A stretch of DNA of 26,841 nucleotides from Oscillospiraceae bacterium (GTDB lineage Bacteria; Bacillota; Clostridia; Oscillospirales; Oscillospiraceae), in the NCBI GenBank assembly GCA_024404215.1, contig JAKSQI010000002.1, positions 1 to 26,841 of the forward strand, read 5' to 3'. The first letter of the stretch is position 1. The number at the start of each line of letters is the position of its first letter. Made by a program: the position numbers and the translations under genes. Below the pieces are notes generated by a model. The model was not told the origin of the DNA. It ran no database searches and saw only the letters and a list, made by a program, of their open reading frames with translations. Below, in pieces: positions 7,653 through 15,186 of this stretch.

Positions 7653-10228
7653 GCCTGAGGTTCCGTTTCAGCGGAAGAAACAGCCTCTTCGGTTACTTTG
7701 CCCTCAGCAGGCTCCTCATCATCAGAATCCTCTTCATGATGCATCAAGGCAATGGAAATAACCTTGCTTTCCTCACCGAGACGCATGAGGCGTACACCCT
7801 GGGTAGAGCGGCCATAAACACTGATGCCACTGACCGCCATTCGGATAATGGTTCCATCCGAAGAAATCATCATAACATCAATATCATCCGATACAACTTT
7901 TACGCAGGTGACACATCCGGTTTTTTCCGTTACTGCATAGTTCTTCATACCGAAGCCGCCACGGTTTTGAACCGACTTATCCTCGCCGCTGCCGCGGAAG
8001 TATTCCTCAACAGCTGTACGCTTGCCATATCCGTTTTCTGTAACGCTGAGTACCGTCCTTCCGGGTTCTGCAACAGCTGCACCGATGCATTCATCACCCG
8101 GACGCAAAGCAATGCCCTTCACGCCACCGGCAGTTCGTCCCGTAGTACGAACATCCTGCTCGTCAAAGCAAATGGCCATGCCCTTTTTGGTTGCCATGAG
8201 GATATTCTTGCTTCCGTCTGTATCCAATACCGCAATCAGTTCATCGTCTTCCTTCATGGTAAGGGCACGGATGCCAGAGGTCCGAATGTTTTTCAGTTCT
8301 CCTACCTCCAGACGCTTAATGCTGCCGTTTTTGGTAACAAACACCAGGAATCTGCTTTCGTTCTGCAGATCTTCCTCCAAGCTGGTCATGCGAATCATGG
8401 CAGCAATTTTCTCTCCACTCTGCAAAGGCAGAATGTTGATAATGTTGCTTCCCTTGGCAGCGCGGCCGGCTTCGGGAATATTATAGCCCTTCTTGCGATA
8501 TACTCTGCCAAAATTAGTAAAGAAGAGTACGCTATCGTGGGTGGATGCCGTAAACAGGGTATCCACAAAGTCTTCTTCACGGGTTGACATAGCCTTCACG
8601 CCCTTGCCGCCGCGGTGCTGGGCCGCATACTCGGTTGCCGGGGTTCGCTTAATATAGCCTGCCTGAGTTAAGGTGAAGACGCAGTCCTCTTCCTCAATTA
8701 GGTCTTCTATGTCAATTTCATCTGCCACATCCTGAATTTCCGTACGGCGTTCATCACCGAACTTATCACGGATAGCAATGAGCTCATCCTTCAAAACACC
8801 CCTCAGCATATCCCTGTCTGCCAGCAGCTGCCGGAAGTAGGCAATACGTTCCTGAAGCTCCTTATATTCGTTTTCCAGCTTTTCCCGGTCAAGACCCTGC
8901 AAGGCCTTTAGACGCATGTCCAGTATTGCCTGTGCCTGAACCTCATCCAAAGAAAACCGTTCCATTAAGCGTTCCCGTGCGTCGTCATAGCTGGAACGAA
9001 TAATGTGAATAACTTCATCAATGTTATCCTGGGCAATCATCAGACCTTCCAGCAGGTGAGCTCGCTCCAAGGCCTTGTTTAAATCAAATTTTGTCCGGCG
9101 AATAAGTACCTCTTCCTGATACTTCAGATACTCATCCAAGATTTCCTTCAGTTTCAGTACCCTGGGCTGGGTTTGGTTTTCAACCAAAGCCAGCATAATG
9201 GCAGAAAAGCTGGATTGCATACTTGTCTGCTTATAAAGCTTATTTAATACAACCTGAGGATTGGCATCACGCTTGAGTTCAATAACCATTCGCATGCCAT
9301 TTCTGTCGGTTTCATCCCGAAGGTCGGAGATTCCCTCAATACGCTTATCCTTCACCTGATCCGCAATGTTTCGTATCAGCTGGCGCTTATTAACCTGATA
9401 AGGCAGTTCCGTTACGATAATACGTGTGCGATGGTCTCTTCCAAATTCTTCAAATTCAACACGGGCGCGGACAACAATTTTTCCACGTCCCGTTGCATAA
9501 CAGCTGCGGATACCGCTGCGTCCCATAATAATACCGCGAGTAGGAAAATCCGGCCCCTTGATGTAATGCATCAGCTCATCTACAGTTGCCTCAGGATTTT
9601 CCAGTTCACATACACAGGCGTTGATGACTTCTGTCAAATTATGCGGCGGAATGTTCGTTGCCATGCCAACAGCAATACCGGAGGAACCGTTAACCAAAAG
9701 ATTGGGAAATCGGCTTGGCAGGACACGGGGCTCTTTCCGGGATTCGTCAAAGTTAGGGTCCCAGTCAACCGTATCCTTATTGATATCCCTCAGCATTTCT
9801 TCCGAAATTTTTGAAAGACGGGCTTCTGTATAACGATAGGCTGCCGGAGGATCACCATCAACGGAACCAAAGTTTCCGTGGCCATCTACCAGCATGTAAC
9901 GCAGGGAAAAATCTTGGGCCAAACGAACCAGTGCGTCGTATACCGAAGCATCACCATGGGGATGATAACGACCCAGTACGTCACCGACGCAGGTAGCAGA
10001 CTTTTTAAAAGCCTTATCGCTGGTCAGTCCATCCTCATGCATGGCATAAAGAATACGGCGGTGAACCGGCTTTAATCCATCACGGACGTCCGGCAGCGCA
10101 CGTCCAACAATAACGGACATAGCATAGTCAATGTAGCTGGTCTGCATTTCGCTGACCAGTTCCGATTCTGTAATCACCTGATTAGGGAAGGCAATGTCTT
10201 CCGGTTTATAATCTCTGTTATGTGCCAT
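7649..10228 (-). CDS. gyrA: DNA gyrase subunit A
   Basis: 859 aa. The breakage-reunion domain starts with SYIDYAMSVIVGRALPDVRDG; the DNA-cleaving tyrosine is Y133 in YRYTEARL. The quinolone pocket reads HPHGDASVYDALVRL: the position equivalent to E. coli Ser83 is Ala94, while the Asp87 equivalent is kept (D98). The C-terminal beta-pinwheel carries the GyrA box as QHRGGKG (canonical QRRGGKG), supporting gyrase rather than topoisomerase IV. The tail is strongly acidic (HHEEDSDDEE and beyond). With GyrB it introduces negative supercoils. The gene lies 13 nt after gyrB and overlaps rnhA by 4 nt. Confidence 0.98.
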   Translation of the reverse strand: MAHNRDYKPEDIAFPNQVITESELVSEMQTSYIDYAMSVIVGRALPDVRDGLKPVHRRILYAMHEDGLTSDKAFKKSATCVGDVLGRYHPHGDASVYDALVRLAQDFSLRYMLVDGHGNFGSVDGDPPAAYRYTEARLSKISEEMLRDINKDTVDWDPNFDESRKEPRVLPSRFPNLLVNGSSGIAVGMATNIPPHNLTEVINACVCELENPEATVDELMHYIKGPDFPTRGIIMGRSGIRSCYATGRGKIVVRARVEFEEFGRDHRTRIIVTELPYQVNKRQLIRNIADQVKDKRIEGISDLRDETDRNGMRMVIELKRDANPQVVLNKLYKQTSMQSSFSAIMLALVENQTQPRVLKLKEILDEYLKYQEEVLIRRTKFDLNKALERAHLLEGLMIAQDNIDEVIHIIRSSYDDARERLMERFSLDEVQAQAILDMRLKALQGLDREKLENEYKELQERIAYFRQLLADRDMLRGVLKDELIAIRDKFGDERRTEIQDVADEIDIEDLIEEEDCVFTLTQAGYIKRTPATEYAAQHRGGKGVKAMSTREEDFVDTLFTASTHDSVLFFTNFGRVYRKKGYNIPEAGRAAKGSNIINILPLQSGEKIAAMIRMTSLEEDLQNESRFLVFVTKNGSIKRLEVGELKNIRTSGIRALTMKEDDELIAVLDTDGSKNILMATKKGMAICFDEQDVRTTGRTAGGVKGIALRPGDECIGAAVAEPGRTVLSVTENGYGKRTAVEEYFRGSGEDKSVQNRGGFGMKNYAVTEKTGCVTCVKVVSDDIDVMMISSDGTIIRMAVSGISVYGRSTQGVRLMRLGEESKVISIALMHHEEDSDDEEPAEGKVTEEAVSSAETEPQA

Positions 10229-10241
10229 TTATCCTCACCCC

Positions 10242-12173
10242 TTAAATATCCAGGTTAACTACATAGCGGGCATTCTCTTCAATCCACTTACGGCGAGGCT
10301 CAACCTCCTCACCCATAAGGATGGAGAAGATTCCATCAGCTCTGACTGCATCATCCAAAGTGATACGGCGCAGGCTGCGCTTTTCCGGGTCCATGGTCGT
10401 TTCCCATAGCTCGTGGGGGTCCATTTCACCAAGACCTTTAAAACGGGAAATATCCACTTTTACGTTTGGATTATCGCCCCTCATTTCTGCAGAAATCCGG
10501 TCTCTTTCCTCGTCAGAATAGGCAACCCTCTGGGTTTTTCCACGTGTCAGCTTATAAAGAGGAGGTACTGCAGAATACACATAGCCGTTTTCTATGAGAG
10601 GCCGCATGTAACGGAAGAAGAAAGTCAGCAGCAGCGTGCGGATATGAGAACCGTCAACATCGGCATCAGCCATAATTACAATTTTGTGATAACGGAGCTT
10701 TTCCATGTTAAACTCGTCACCAATACCGGCACCCAGAGCAACGATTAAAGGATAGAGCTTGTCGTTTCCATAAATCTTGTCTGCTCTGGCCTTTTCAACG
10801 TTCAGCATTTTGCCCCACATGGCCAGAATTGCCTGAAAACGGCTGTCTCGGCCCTGAATTGCCGAGCCTGCTGCAGAGTCACCCTCTACAATGTAGATTT
10901 CACATAGGGAAGGATCCCTCTCATTGCAGTCCTGCAACTTGTCAGGCATCTGACCGGATTCCAAACCGGTCTTACGGCGAACCGATTCTCTGGCCTTTCT
11001 GGCTGCTTCACGGGCACGGTTTGCCATCATGGCCTTCTCCAGAATAGCTTTGCCAACAGCAGGATTTTCTTCCAAATATTCATCCAGCTTGGTTGAAACC
11101 ACACTGTTAACCAAGGTACGAATTTCACTGTTACCCAGCTTGGCCTTGGTTTGACCTTCAAACTGTGCTTCTGTCAGTTTCACGGAAATAATGCAGGTTA
11201 AGCCTTCACGGCAGTCATCACCGGATACCTTATCGTCATCCTTTAGTATCTTCATGCGCTTTCCGTAATTATTTATAACGGTAGTTAACGCGCGTCGGAA
11301 TCCCTCCTCATGCATACCGCCTTCCGGAGTATGAATGTTATTGGCAAAGGATACCGTAATATCGTTAAAGCTGTCATTATACTGAAGGGCCAACTCTGCA
11401 ATGGCATCGTCCTTCTCACCGGACATGTAAATAACGTCCTCATGGAGGGGGGTCTTATTGTTATTAATATAGCGAACAAATTCACGGATGCCGCCTTCAT
11501 ACCGCATATCATCCGTCTGTTCCTTGCCTTCTCGTTCATCGGTGATTACTATGTGAAGGCCTGCATTCAAAAACGCCTGTTCTCTCATGCGGGTATGGAG
11601 AATTTCGTAATCATATACAGTATCTTCAAACATTTCCGGATCCGGCTTGAAGGTTACCGTTGTACCGGTGCGGTCGGTATTTCCAACTATGTGAATTCCT
11701 TCGGTAATATAGCCTCTGGAAAAACTCATTTCATAAATCTTTCCGTTTTTATGAACCTGAACCTTCAGCCATTCTGACAGTGCATTAACAACACTGGCAC
11801 CAACACCGTGAAGACCGCCGGATACCTTATAGCCTCCACCGCCGAACTTACCACCGGCATGAAGAACAGTGAATACAACCTCCAGGGCACTTTTCCCTGT
11901 CTGTTCCTGAATATCTACCGGAATACCACGCCCGTTATCCGTAACCTCTATGATGTCACCTTGTTTGATATTTACGGTAATATCTTTACAATAACCGGCA
12001 AGGGCTTCATCAATGGAGTTATCCACAATTTCATAAACTAAATGGTGAAGACCCGATGAGGACGTGGAACCGATATACATACCGGGGCGTTTCCGTACGG
12101 CTTCCAAACCCTCCAAGACTTGAATTTGAGAAGCATCATAATCCTGTGTTATTTTTTCAGTAATATCTGCCAT
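10242..12173 (-). CDS. gyrB: DNA gyrase subunit B
   Basis: 643 aa. The GHKL ATPase has EIVDNSIDEALAG (catalytic E48, N52), DNGRGIPV and the glycine-rich lid VSGGLHGVGASVVNALS. The TOPRIM domain has IVEGDSAAGSA (E430) and MADADVDGSH (D503, D505, D507) as metal ligands. The tail FKGLGEMDPHELWETTMDP is typical of type IIA B subunits. The segment that is commonly LPLRGK in Bacillus reads LAMWGKMLNVEKA here. AAGGAGAA lies 9 nt before the ATG. It supplies ATP hydrolysis for supercoiling with GyrA, encoded 13 nt downstream. It follows remB by 15 nt. Confidence 0.98.
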   Translation of the reverse strand: MADITEKITQDYDASQIQVLEGLEAVRKRPGMYIGSTSSSGLHHLVYEIVDNSIDEALAGYCKDITVNIKQGDIIEVTDNGRGIPVDIQEQTGKSALEVVFTVLHAGGKFGGGGYKVSGGLHGVGASVVNALSEWLKVQVHKNGKIYEMSFSRGYITEGIHIVGNTDRTGTTVTFKPDPEMFEDTVYDYEILHTRMREQAFLNAGLHIVITDEREGKEQTDDMRYEGGIREFVRYINNNKTPLHEDVIYMSGEKDDAIAELALQYNDSFNDITVSFANNIHTPEGGMHEEGFRRALTTVINNYGKRMKILKDDDKVSGDDCREGLTCIISVKLTEAQFEGQTKAKLGNSEIRTLVNSVVSTKLDEYLEENPAVGKAILEKAMMANRAREAARKARESVRRKTGLESGQMPDKLQDCNERDPSLCEIYIVEGDSAAGSAIQGRDSRFQAILAMWGKMLNVEKARADKIYGNDKLYPLIVALGAGIGDEFNMEKLRYHKIVIMADADVDGSHIRTLLLTFFFRYMRPLIENGYVYSAVPPLYKLTRGKTQRVAYSDEERDRISAEMRGDNPNVKVDISRFKGLGEMDPHELWETTMDPEKRSLRRITLDDAVRADGIFSILMGEEVEPRRKWIEENARYVVNLDI

Positions 12174-12188
12174 AGTTATAGGTTCTCC

Positions 12189-12476
12189 TTATTTCGTGCT
12201 TTCCTCTGAACGAAGCATTGGATACACGGGGGTTTGACTGCGTTTTAAAAGCGTTTGATAAGAAAGCTGAGATAAATAAAGAATACTCTTACCGTTTTGA
12301 CGACAAAGGACAAAGCTTTTCGGTAAGTCTTCTGCAATATTTATTACACATCCCTTTTTTTCCATGGAAGCTAAAAAACTGCGGGTAATGTGGGAACTGG
12401 AAGAATTGTCCAAATCAAAAACAGCAATAACGGAATGAGAGGGAATAATTGTATTTTGCCCGATATTAATATACAT
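12189..12476 (-). CDS. remB: RemA/RemB-like (DUF370) extracellular-matrix regulator family protein
   Basis: 95 aa from the ATG at 12476. MYINIGQNTIIPSHSVIAVF with the following DLDN motif is typical of the DUF370/YaaB (RemB) family, which sits between recF and gyrB in Bacillus and many Clostridia. RemA-type proteins form DNA-binding rings that activate matrix and osmoprotection genes in Bacillus; RemB's role is less clear. The protein is a little longer than the roughly 80-aa Bacillus version because of a polar C-terminal tail (SEESTK). A longer reading frame starts 28 codons upstream, inside recF, but it lacks family-like sequence there. The first 11 nt overlap the end of recF. Confidence 0.85.
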   Translation of the reverse strand: MYINIGQNTIIPSHSVIAVFDLDNSSSSHITRSFLASMEKKGCVINIAEDLPKSFVLCRQNGKSILYLSQLSYQTLLKRSQTPVYPMLRSEESTK

Positions 12477-13587
12477 AACTGTTTTCCTCAGATTGAATAC
12501 TTCCTTGATGAACCAACAAAACTCTTCCTCCGGCTTTTTCCGCAATGGATTTATCTTCACAGCAAGTAATCATTACTTGACCGTTTCCTATGCGATTTAA
12601 TATATAATCCTGACGGCCTCCATCTAATTCACTGAGGACATCGTCTAATAATAAAATCGGGTATTCACCGCTGTCTCTTTTTATTATTTCCCTCTCTGCC
12701 AGTTTAAGGGAAATAGCAGCTGTCCTGGCCTGACCTTGAGATGCAAATTTTCTGGAATCTCTGTCGTTTATTGAAATCAAGACATCATCCTTATGAATAC
12801 CGGACAAACATCGAGCAGATGCCAATTCTGCATCACGATGTGCGTCCATATGTTTTCTAAGAATAGGTAGAATTTCCAAGGGCTTTTTTAAAGGATTTTC
12901 AACGGTTTTTACCGTTTGATAGGAAAGGGTCAGTTTCTCAGTTTCCCCGGAAAAATCTTTGTGTATTTCTCCGGCAATTTCACTGAGTATTTTTACCAGA
13001 TGAGCCCGATAATGGAGGATAATGGATCCATTTTCACACATACGTTCATTATATTCCTCCAGCAAGGGAAGCATACGCTTATCTCCATCCCTAAGAATCT
13101 TTGTTTTAGAGTCATACAAACGCCGATATTCTGTCAAGCATTCAGCATAGCGAGGCCGTATTTGACAAAGACAATTATCCAATAGTCTTCTTCTAAAAAG
13201 AGGGGAGGACTGAATAATTGACAGGTCTTCAGGAGAGAAAAGAACAGCTGTAAGCTTTCCGGATAGTCCAGCCGCTGATTTTTGTCTAACCTCATTGACC
13301 ATTATTTTTTTTCGCCGAATCAGCCCAAACTCCAAATCCAGCTTTTGACTTCTTCCATCACTGAATATTTCTGCCTCAAGTCTGGTTTCCGTCTTTCCAA
13401 ATTCAATCAATTCCTTATCGGAAGCTCCCCGAAAGGATTTGGCTGAGGTAAGATAGCTGACTGCTTCCAGCAGATTTGTTTTTCCCTGAGCATTTTTTCC
13501 GGTTATCACATTGATTCCATCATCAAAACCAACCTTGAGACTGGAATAGTTTCTAAAGTTGGTTAGAGACAGGGTCTCAATTTTCAT
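12466..13587 (-). CDS. recF: DNA replication and repair protein RecF
   Basis: 373 aa, the usual length. The N-terminus KIETLSLTNFRNY leads into Walker A GKNAQGKTN (residues 30-38). The ABC-type signature is KFASQGQARTAAISLKLAE (SQGQ at 283-286) and Walker B is PILLLDDVLSELD (310-322). RecF is an SMC-like ATPase that loads RecA at gaps with RecO and RecR. The order dnaA-dnaN-S4-recF is ancestral in Firmicutes. The gene overlaps the S4 gene by 11 nt at its start and remB by 11 nt at its end. Confidence 0.97.
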   Translation of the reverse strand: MKIETLSLTNFRNYSSLKVGFDDGINVITGKNAQGKTNLLEAVSYLTSAKSFRGASDKELIEFGKTETRLEAEIFSDGRSQKLDLEFGLIRRKKIMVNEVRQKSAAGLSGKLTAVLFSPEDLSIIQSSPLFRRRLLDNCLCQIRPRYAECLTEYRRLYDSKTKILRDGDKRMLPLLEEYNERMCENGSIILHYRAHLVKILSEIAGEIHKDFSGETEKLTLSYQTVKTVENPLKKPLEILPILRKHMDAHRDAELASARCLSGIHKDDVLISINDRDSRKFASQGQARTAAISLKLAEREIIKRDSGEYPILLLDDVLSELDGGRQDYILNRIGNGQVMITCCEDKSIAEKAGGRVLLVHQGSIQSEENSYVY

Positions 13588-13846
13588 ATTCCTTCTCCGC
13601 CATTTGACGAACGGTTATCGCATGACCTCCAACGCGGACAATATCTCCCGGACGAATTTTTTTTCCTCTTTGCGTACAAATCTCTTGATTAACCGTTACT
13701 TCTCCATCTAGAATCATCTGTTTGGCTTCTCCGCCAGTCTCAGCAATAACGGCAAATTTTAGGAGGGAATCTAAACGAATGTACTCTTCGCGAATATTTT
13801 GAACATCCAGCTTCTGTCCATTGGCTACTCGTACCTTAAGCTTCAT
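13577..13846 (-). CDS. S4-domain RNA-binding protein (YaaA/RlbA-like), recF-linked
   Basis: 89 aa, almost entirely one S4 RNA-binding domain: YIRLDSLLKFA, then GGEAKQMILDGEVTVNQEICTQ, RGKKIRPGDIV and a closing beta strand. Small S4 proteins of this type lie between dnaN and recF in Bacillus (yaaA, also called rlbA) and many Firmicutes and have been linked to ribosome assembly. The match rests on both sequence and position. It is about 15-20 residues longer than the Bacillus protein as I recall it, mainly at the N-terminus. The gene overlaps dnaN and recF by 11 nt each, so it is probably read by coupled translation. Confidence 0.88.
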   Translation of the reverse strand: MKLKVRVANGQKLDVQNIREEYIRLDSLLKFAVIAETGGEAKQMILDGEVTVNQEICTQRGKKIRPGDIVRVGGHAITVRQMAEKEYEN

Positions 13847-14951
13847 TTTTCAACCTCACCGGCAATACCATGTAAAGAAAATTATCTCCACCATCCGTGG
13901 GGAGAATCAGACAAGGGCTAATTCCGGAGGTAAGTCTCAGCATGACCTCATCAGCCGGAGCAGCCTTTAAAGCATCCATAAGATAACGATTGTTAAAGCC
14001 AATAACCATACCCTCTCCATTGCCGGACACTGAGCACTCATCACAAGCCCTCCCAATAGGTGTTGTAGAAAGAAGGGATACACTTCCATCGGTAAAGGTG
14101 CAACGTACCGGACTCTTCAGTTTGTCACTGATAATAAGTGAAACTCGATCCAGCGCTGTAATCAGTGCTTTTCGGTCCGCAATAATATCGTACTTTCCCG
14201 TAACGGGAACGGATTTTTTATAATTTAAAAATTCACCTTCCAGCCGACGGGAAATTAAAACAGTATCTCCAAAGCGGAAGGTAATATGCTTACTTCCCAA
14301 ACAAATGTCGGCAGTATTGTTGGCATCTGAAACTATTTTTTCAACTTCACTTAAAGCCCCGCCGGGTACTACAAAGCTTAGACCATCAACCGGACAGCTT
14401 TCAACCTCTTCTCTTCTTAAAGCAAGACGATATCCGTCTACCGCCACCATGGTCAAAACTCCATTCTCTGTTTCAAAAAGAGTTCCAGTATGAATAGGAC
14501 GCGCTTCGTTATCGCTGACAGCAAAATTAGTTTGGTTAATCATGCTCTTTAAGAGTCCTTGATTAATAGTCAGTGTTTGACTGCTTTCAGAAGAAGGAAG
14601 CTCGGGGTAATCCTCTGCAGGAGTAGCCATAATGTCAAACTGACTGGCTCCAGCCGAAATGGTAGTTAGTAAATTGGATGCAGAAGAAACTGTTACAACC
14701 TCATCCGGTAATCTTCTAACTATTTCTCCCAAAAGGCGGGCATTCAAAACCAGGCATCCTTCCTCAATTATTTCTGCAGGAAGAGTGGTAATAATACCGG
14801 TTTTAAGGTCATAGCCGGAAATGGTAACATGATTTTGTGTTGCTTCCACAAGGAGACCCTCCAGTGCAGTGACGGCACTCTTAATAGCGGCTGCTCGGGA
14901 AGAGGTAGTAACAGCATTTAATAGGAGATGTTTTTCGCAGGTAAATTTCAT
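13836..14951 (-). CDS. dnaN: DNA polymerase III subunit beta (sliding clamp)
   Basis: 371 aa from the ATG at 14951. MKFTCEKHLLLNAV at the N-terminus and YMVLPVRL near the C-terminus are hallmarks of the clamp. Three clamp domains are expected over the length, with GYDLKTGI, EDYPELP and VDGYRLALRREEV as recognisable stretches. The frame is open for 55 further codons upstream, but that segment is low-complexity polypyrimidine DNA of the origin region, and GGAGG lies 9 nt before the chosen ATG. The clamp tethers DNA polymerase III and recruits repair proteins. The 235-bp gap to dnaA carries the origin candidate. The gene ends with an 11-nt overlap into the S4 gene. Confidence 0.97.
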   Translation of the reverse strand: MKFTCEKHLLLNAVTTSSRAAAIKSAVTALEGLLVEATQNHVTISGYDLKTGIITTLPAEIIEEGCLVLNARLLGEIVRRLPDEVVTVSSASNLLTTISAGASQFDIMATPAEDYPELPSSESSQTLTINQGLLKSMINQTNFAVSDNEARPIHTGTLFETENGVLTMVAVDGYRLALRREEVESCPVDGLSFVVPGGALSEVEKIVSDANNTADICLGSKHITFRFGDTVLISRRLEGEFLNYKKSVPVTGKYDIIADRKALITALDRVSLIISDKLKSPVRCTFTDGSVSLLSTTPIGRACDECSVSGNGEGMVIGFNNRYLMDALKAAPADEVMLRLTSGISPCLILPTDGGDNFLYMVLPVRLKNEA

Positions 14952-15186
14952 GAGTGATTCCTCCGCTTCGTTTCTGATTAAGATAGAAATAGAAAGAGAT
15001 GTATTAGAAGAGATAGCAGTAGAAGCTGTGAATTGTGAAAAAGACAAAAAAAACAAGGGAATCCAAGGATTTGGAGAAATCTTCCTATGTGAAGCGATTG
15101 TGGAAGAAAAAAACAAAGAGAAGTATGTTCGGTGGACAACAGAAGTTTTTCACAGAAAATCACAGGTTTGCCACAGAAAAAGTGGA
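14952..15186. other. Putative oriC (dnaA-dnaN intergenic region)
   Basis: No consensus DnaA box (TTATCCACA) is visible on either strand. Near-boxes cluster at the dnaA end on the + strand: TTTTTCACA ending at 15154, AAAATCACA ending at 15164 and TTTGCCACA ending at 15175, each followed by G, at steps of 10 and 11 bp. An opposite-strand pair lies in TGTGAATTGTGAAAAA (15027-15042). Five in-phase TAG triplets (14984, 14990, 15005, 15014, 15020) with AAG and CAG in the same phase precede that pair, resembling the DnaA-trio element described in Bacillus. The tract is purine-rich on the + strand, with A-runs at 15046-15053 and 15109-15115. Position between dnaA and dnaN, divergent gene orientation and nearby parS sites support origin function. 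The exact unwinding site is inferred. Confidence 0.65.

Noticed and set aside
7736..8587. Long + strand reading frame inside gyrA
   Set aside because: It is antisense to a strongly conserved gyrA coding region, has no Shine-Dalgarno or recognisable domain, and reads like a codon shadow.
14952..15116. N-terminal extension of dnaN by 55 codons
   Set aside because: The extra residues are low-complexity (Ser/Leu/Ile-rich) and come from polypyrimidine origin DNA. The clamp N-terminus MKFTCEK and a GGAGG Shine-Dalgarno fix the start at 14951.
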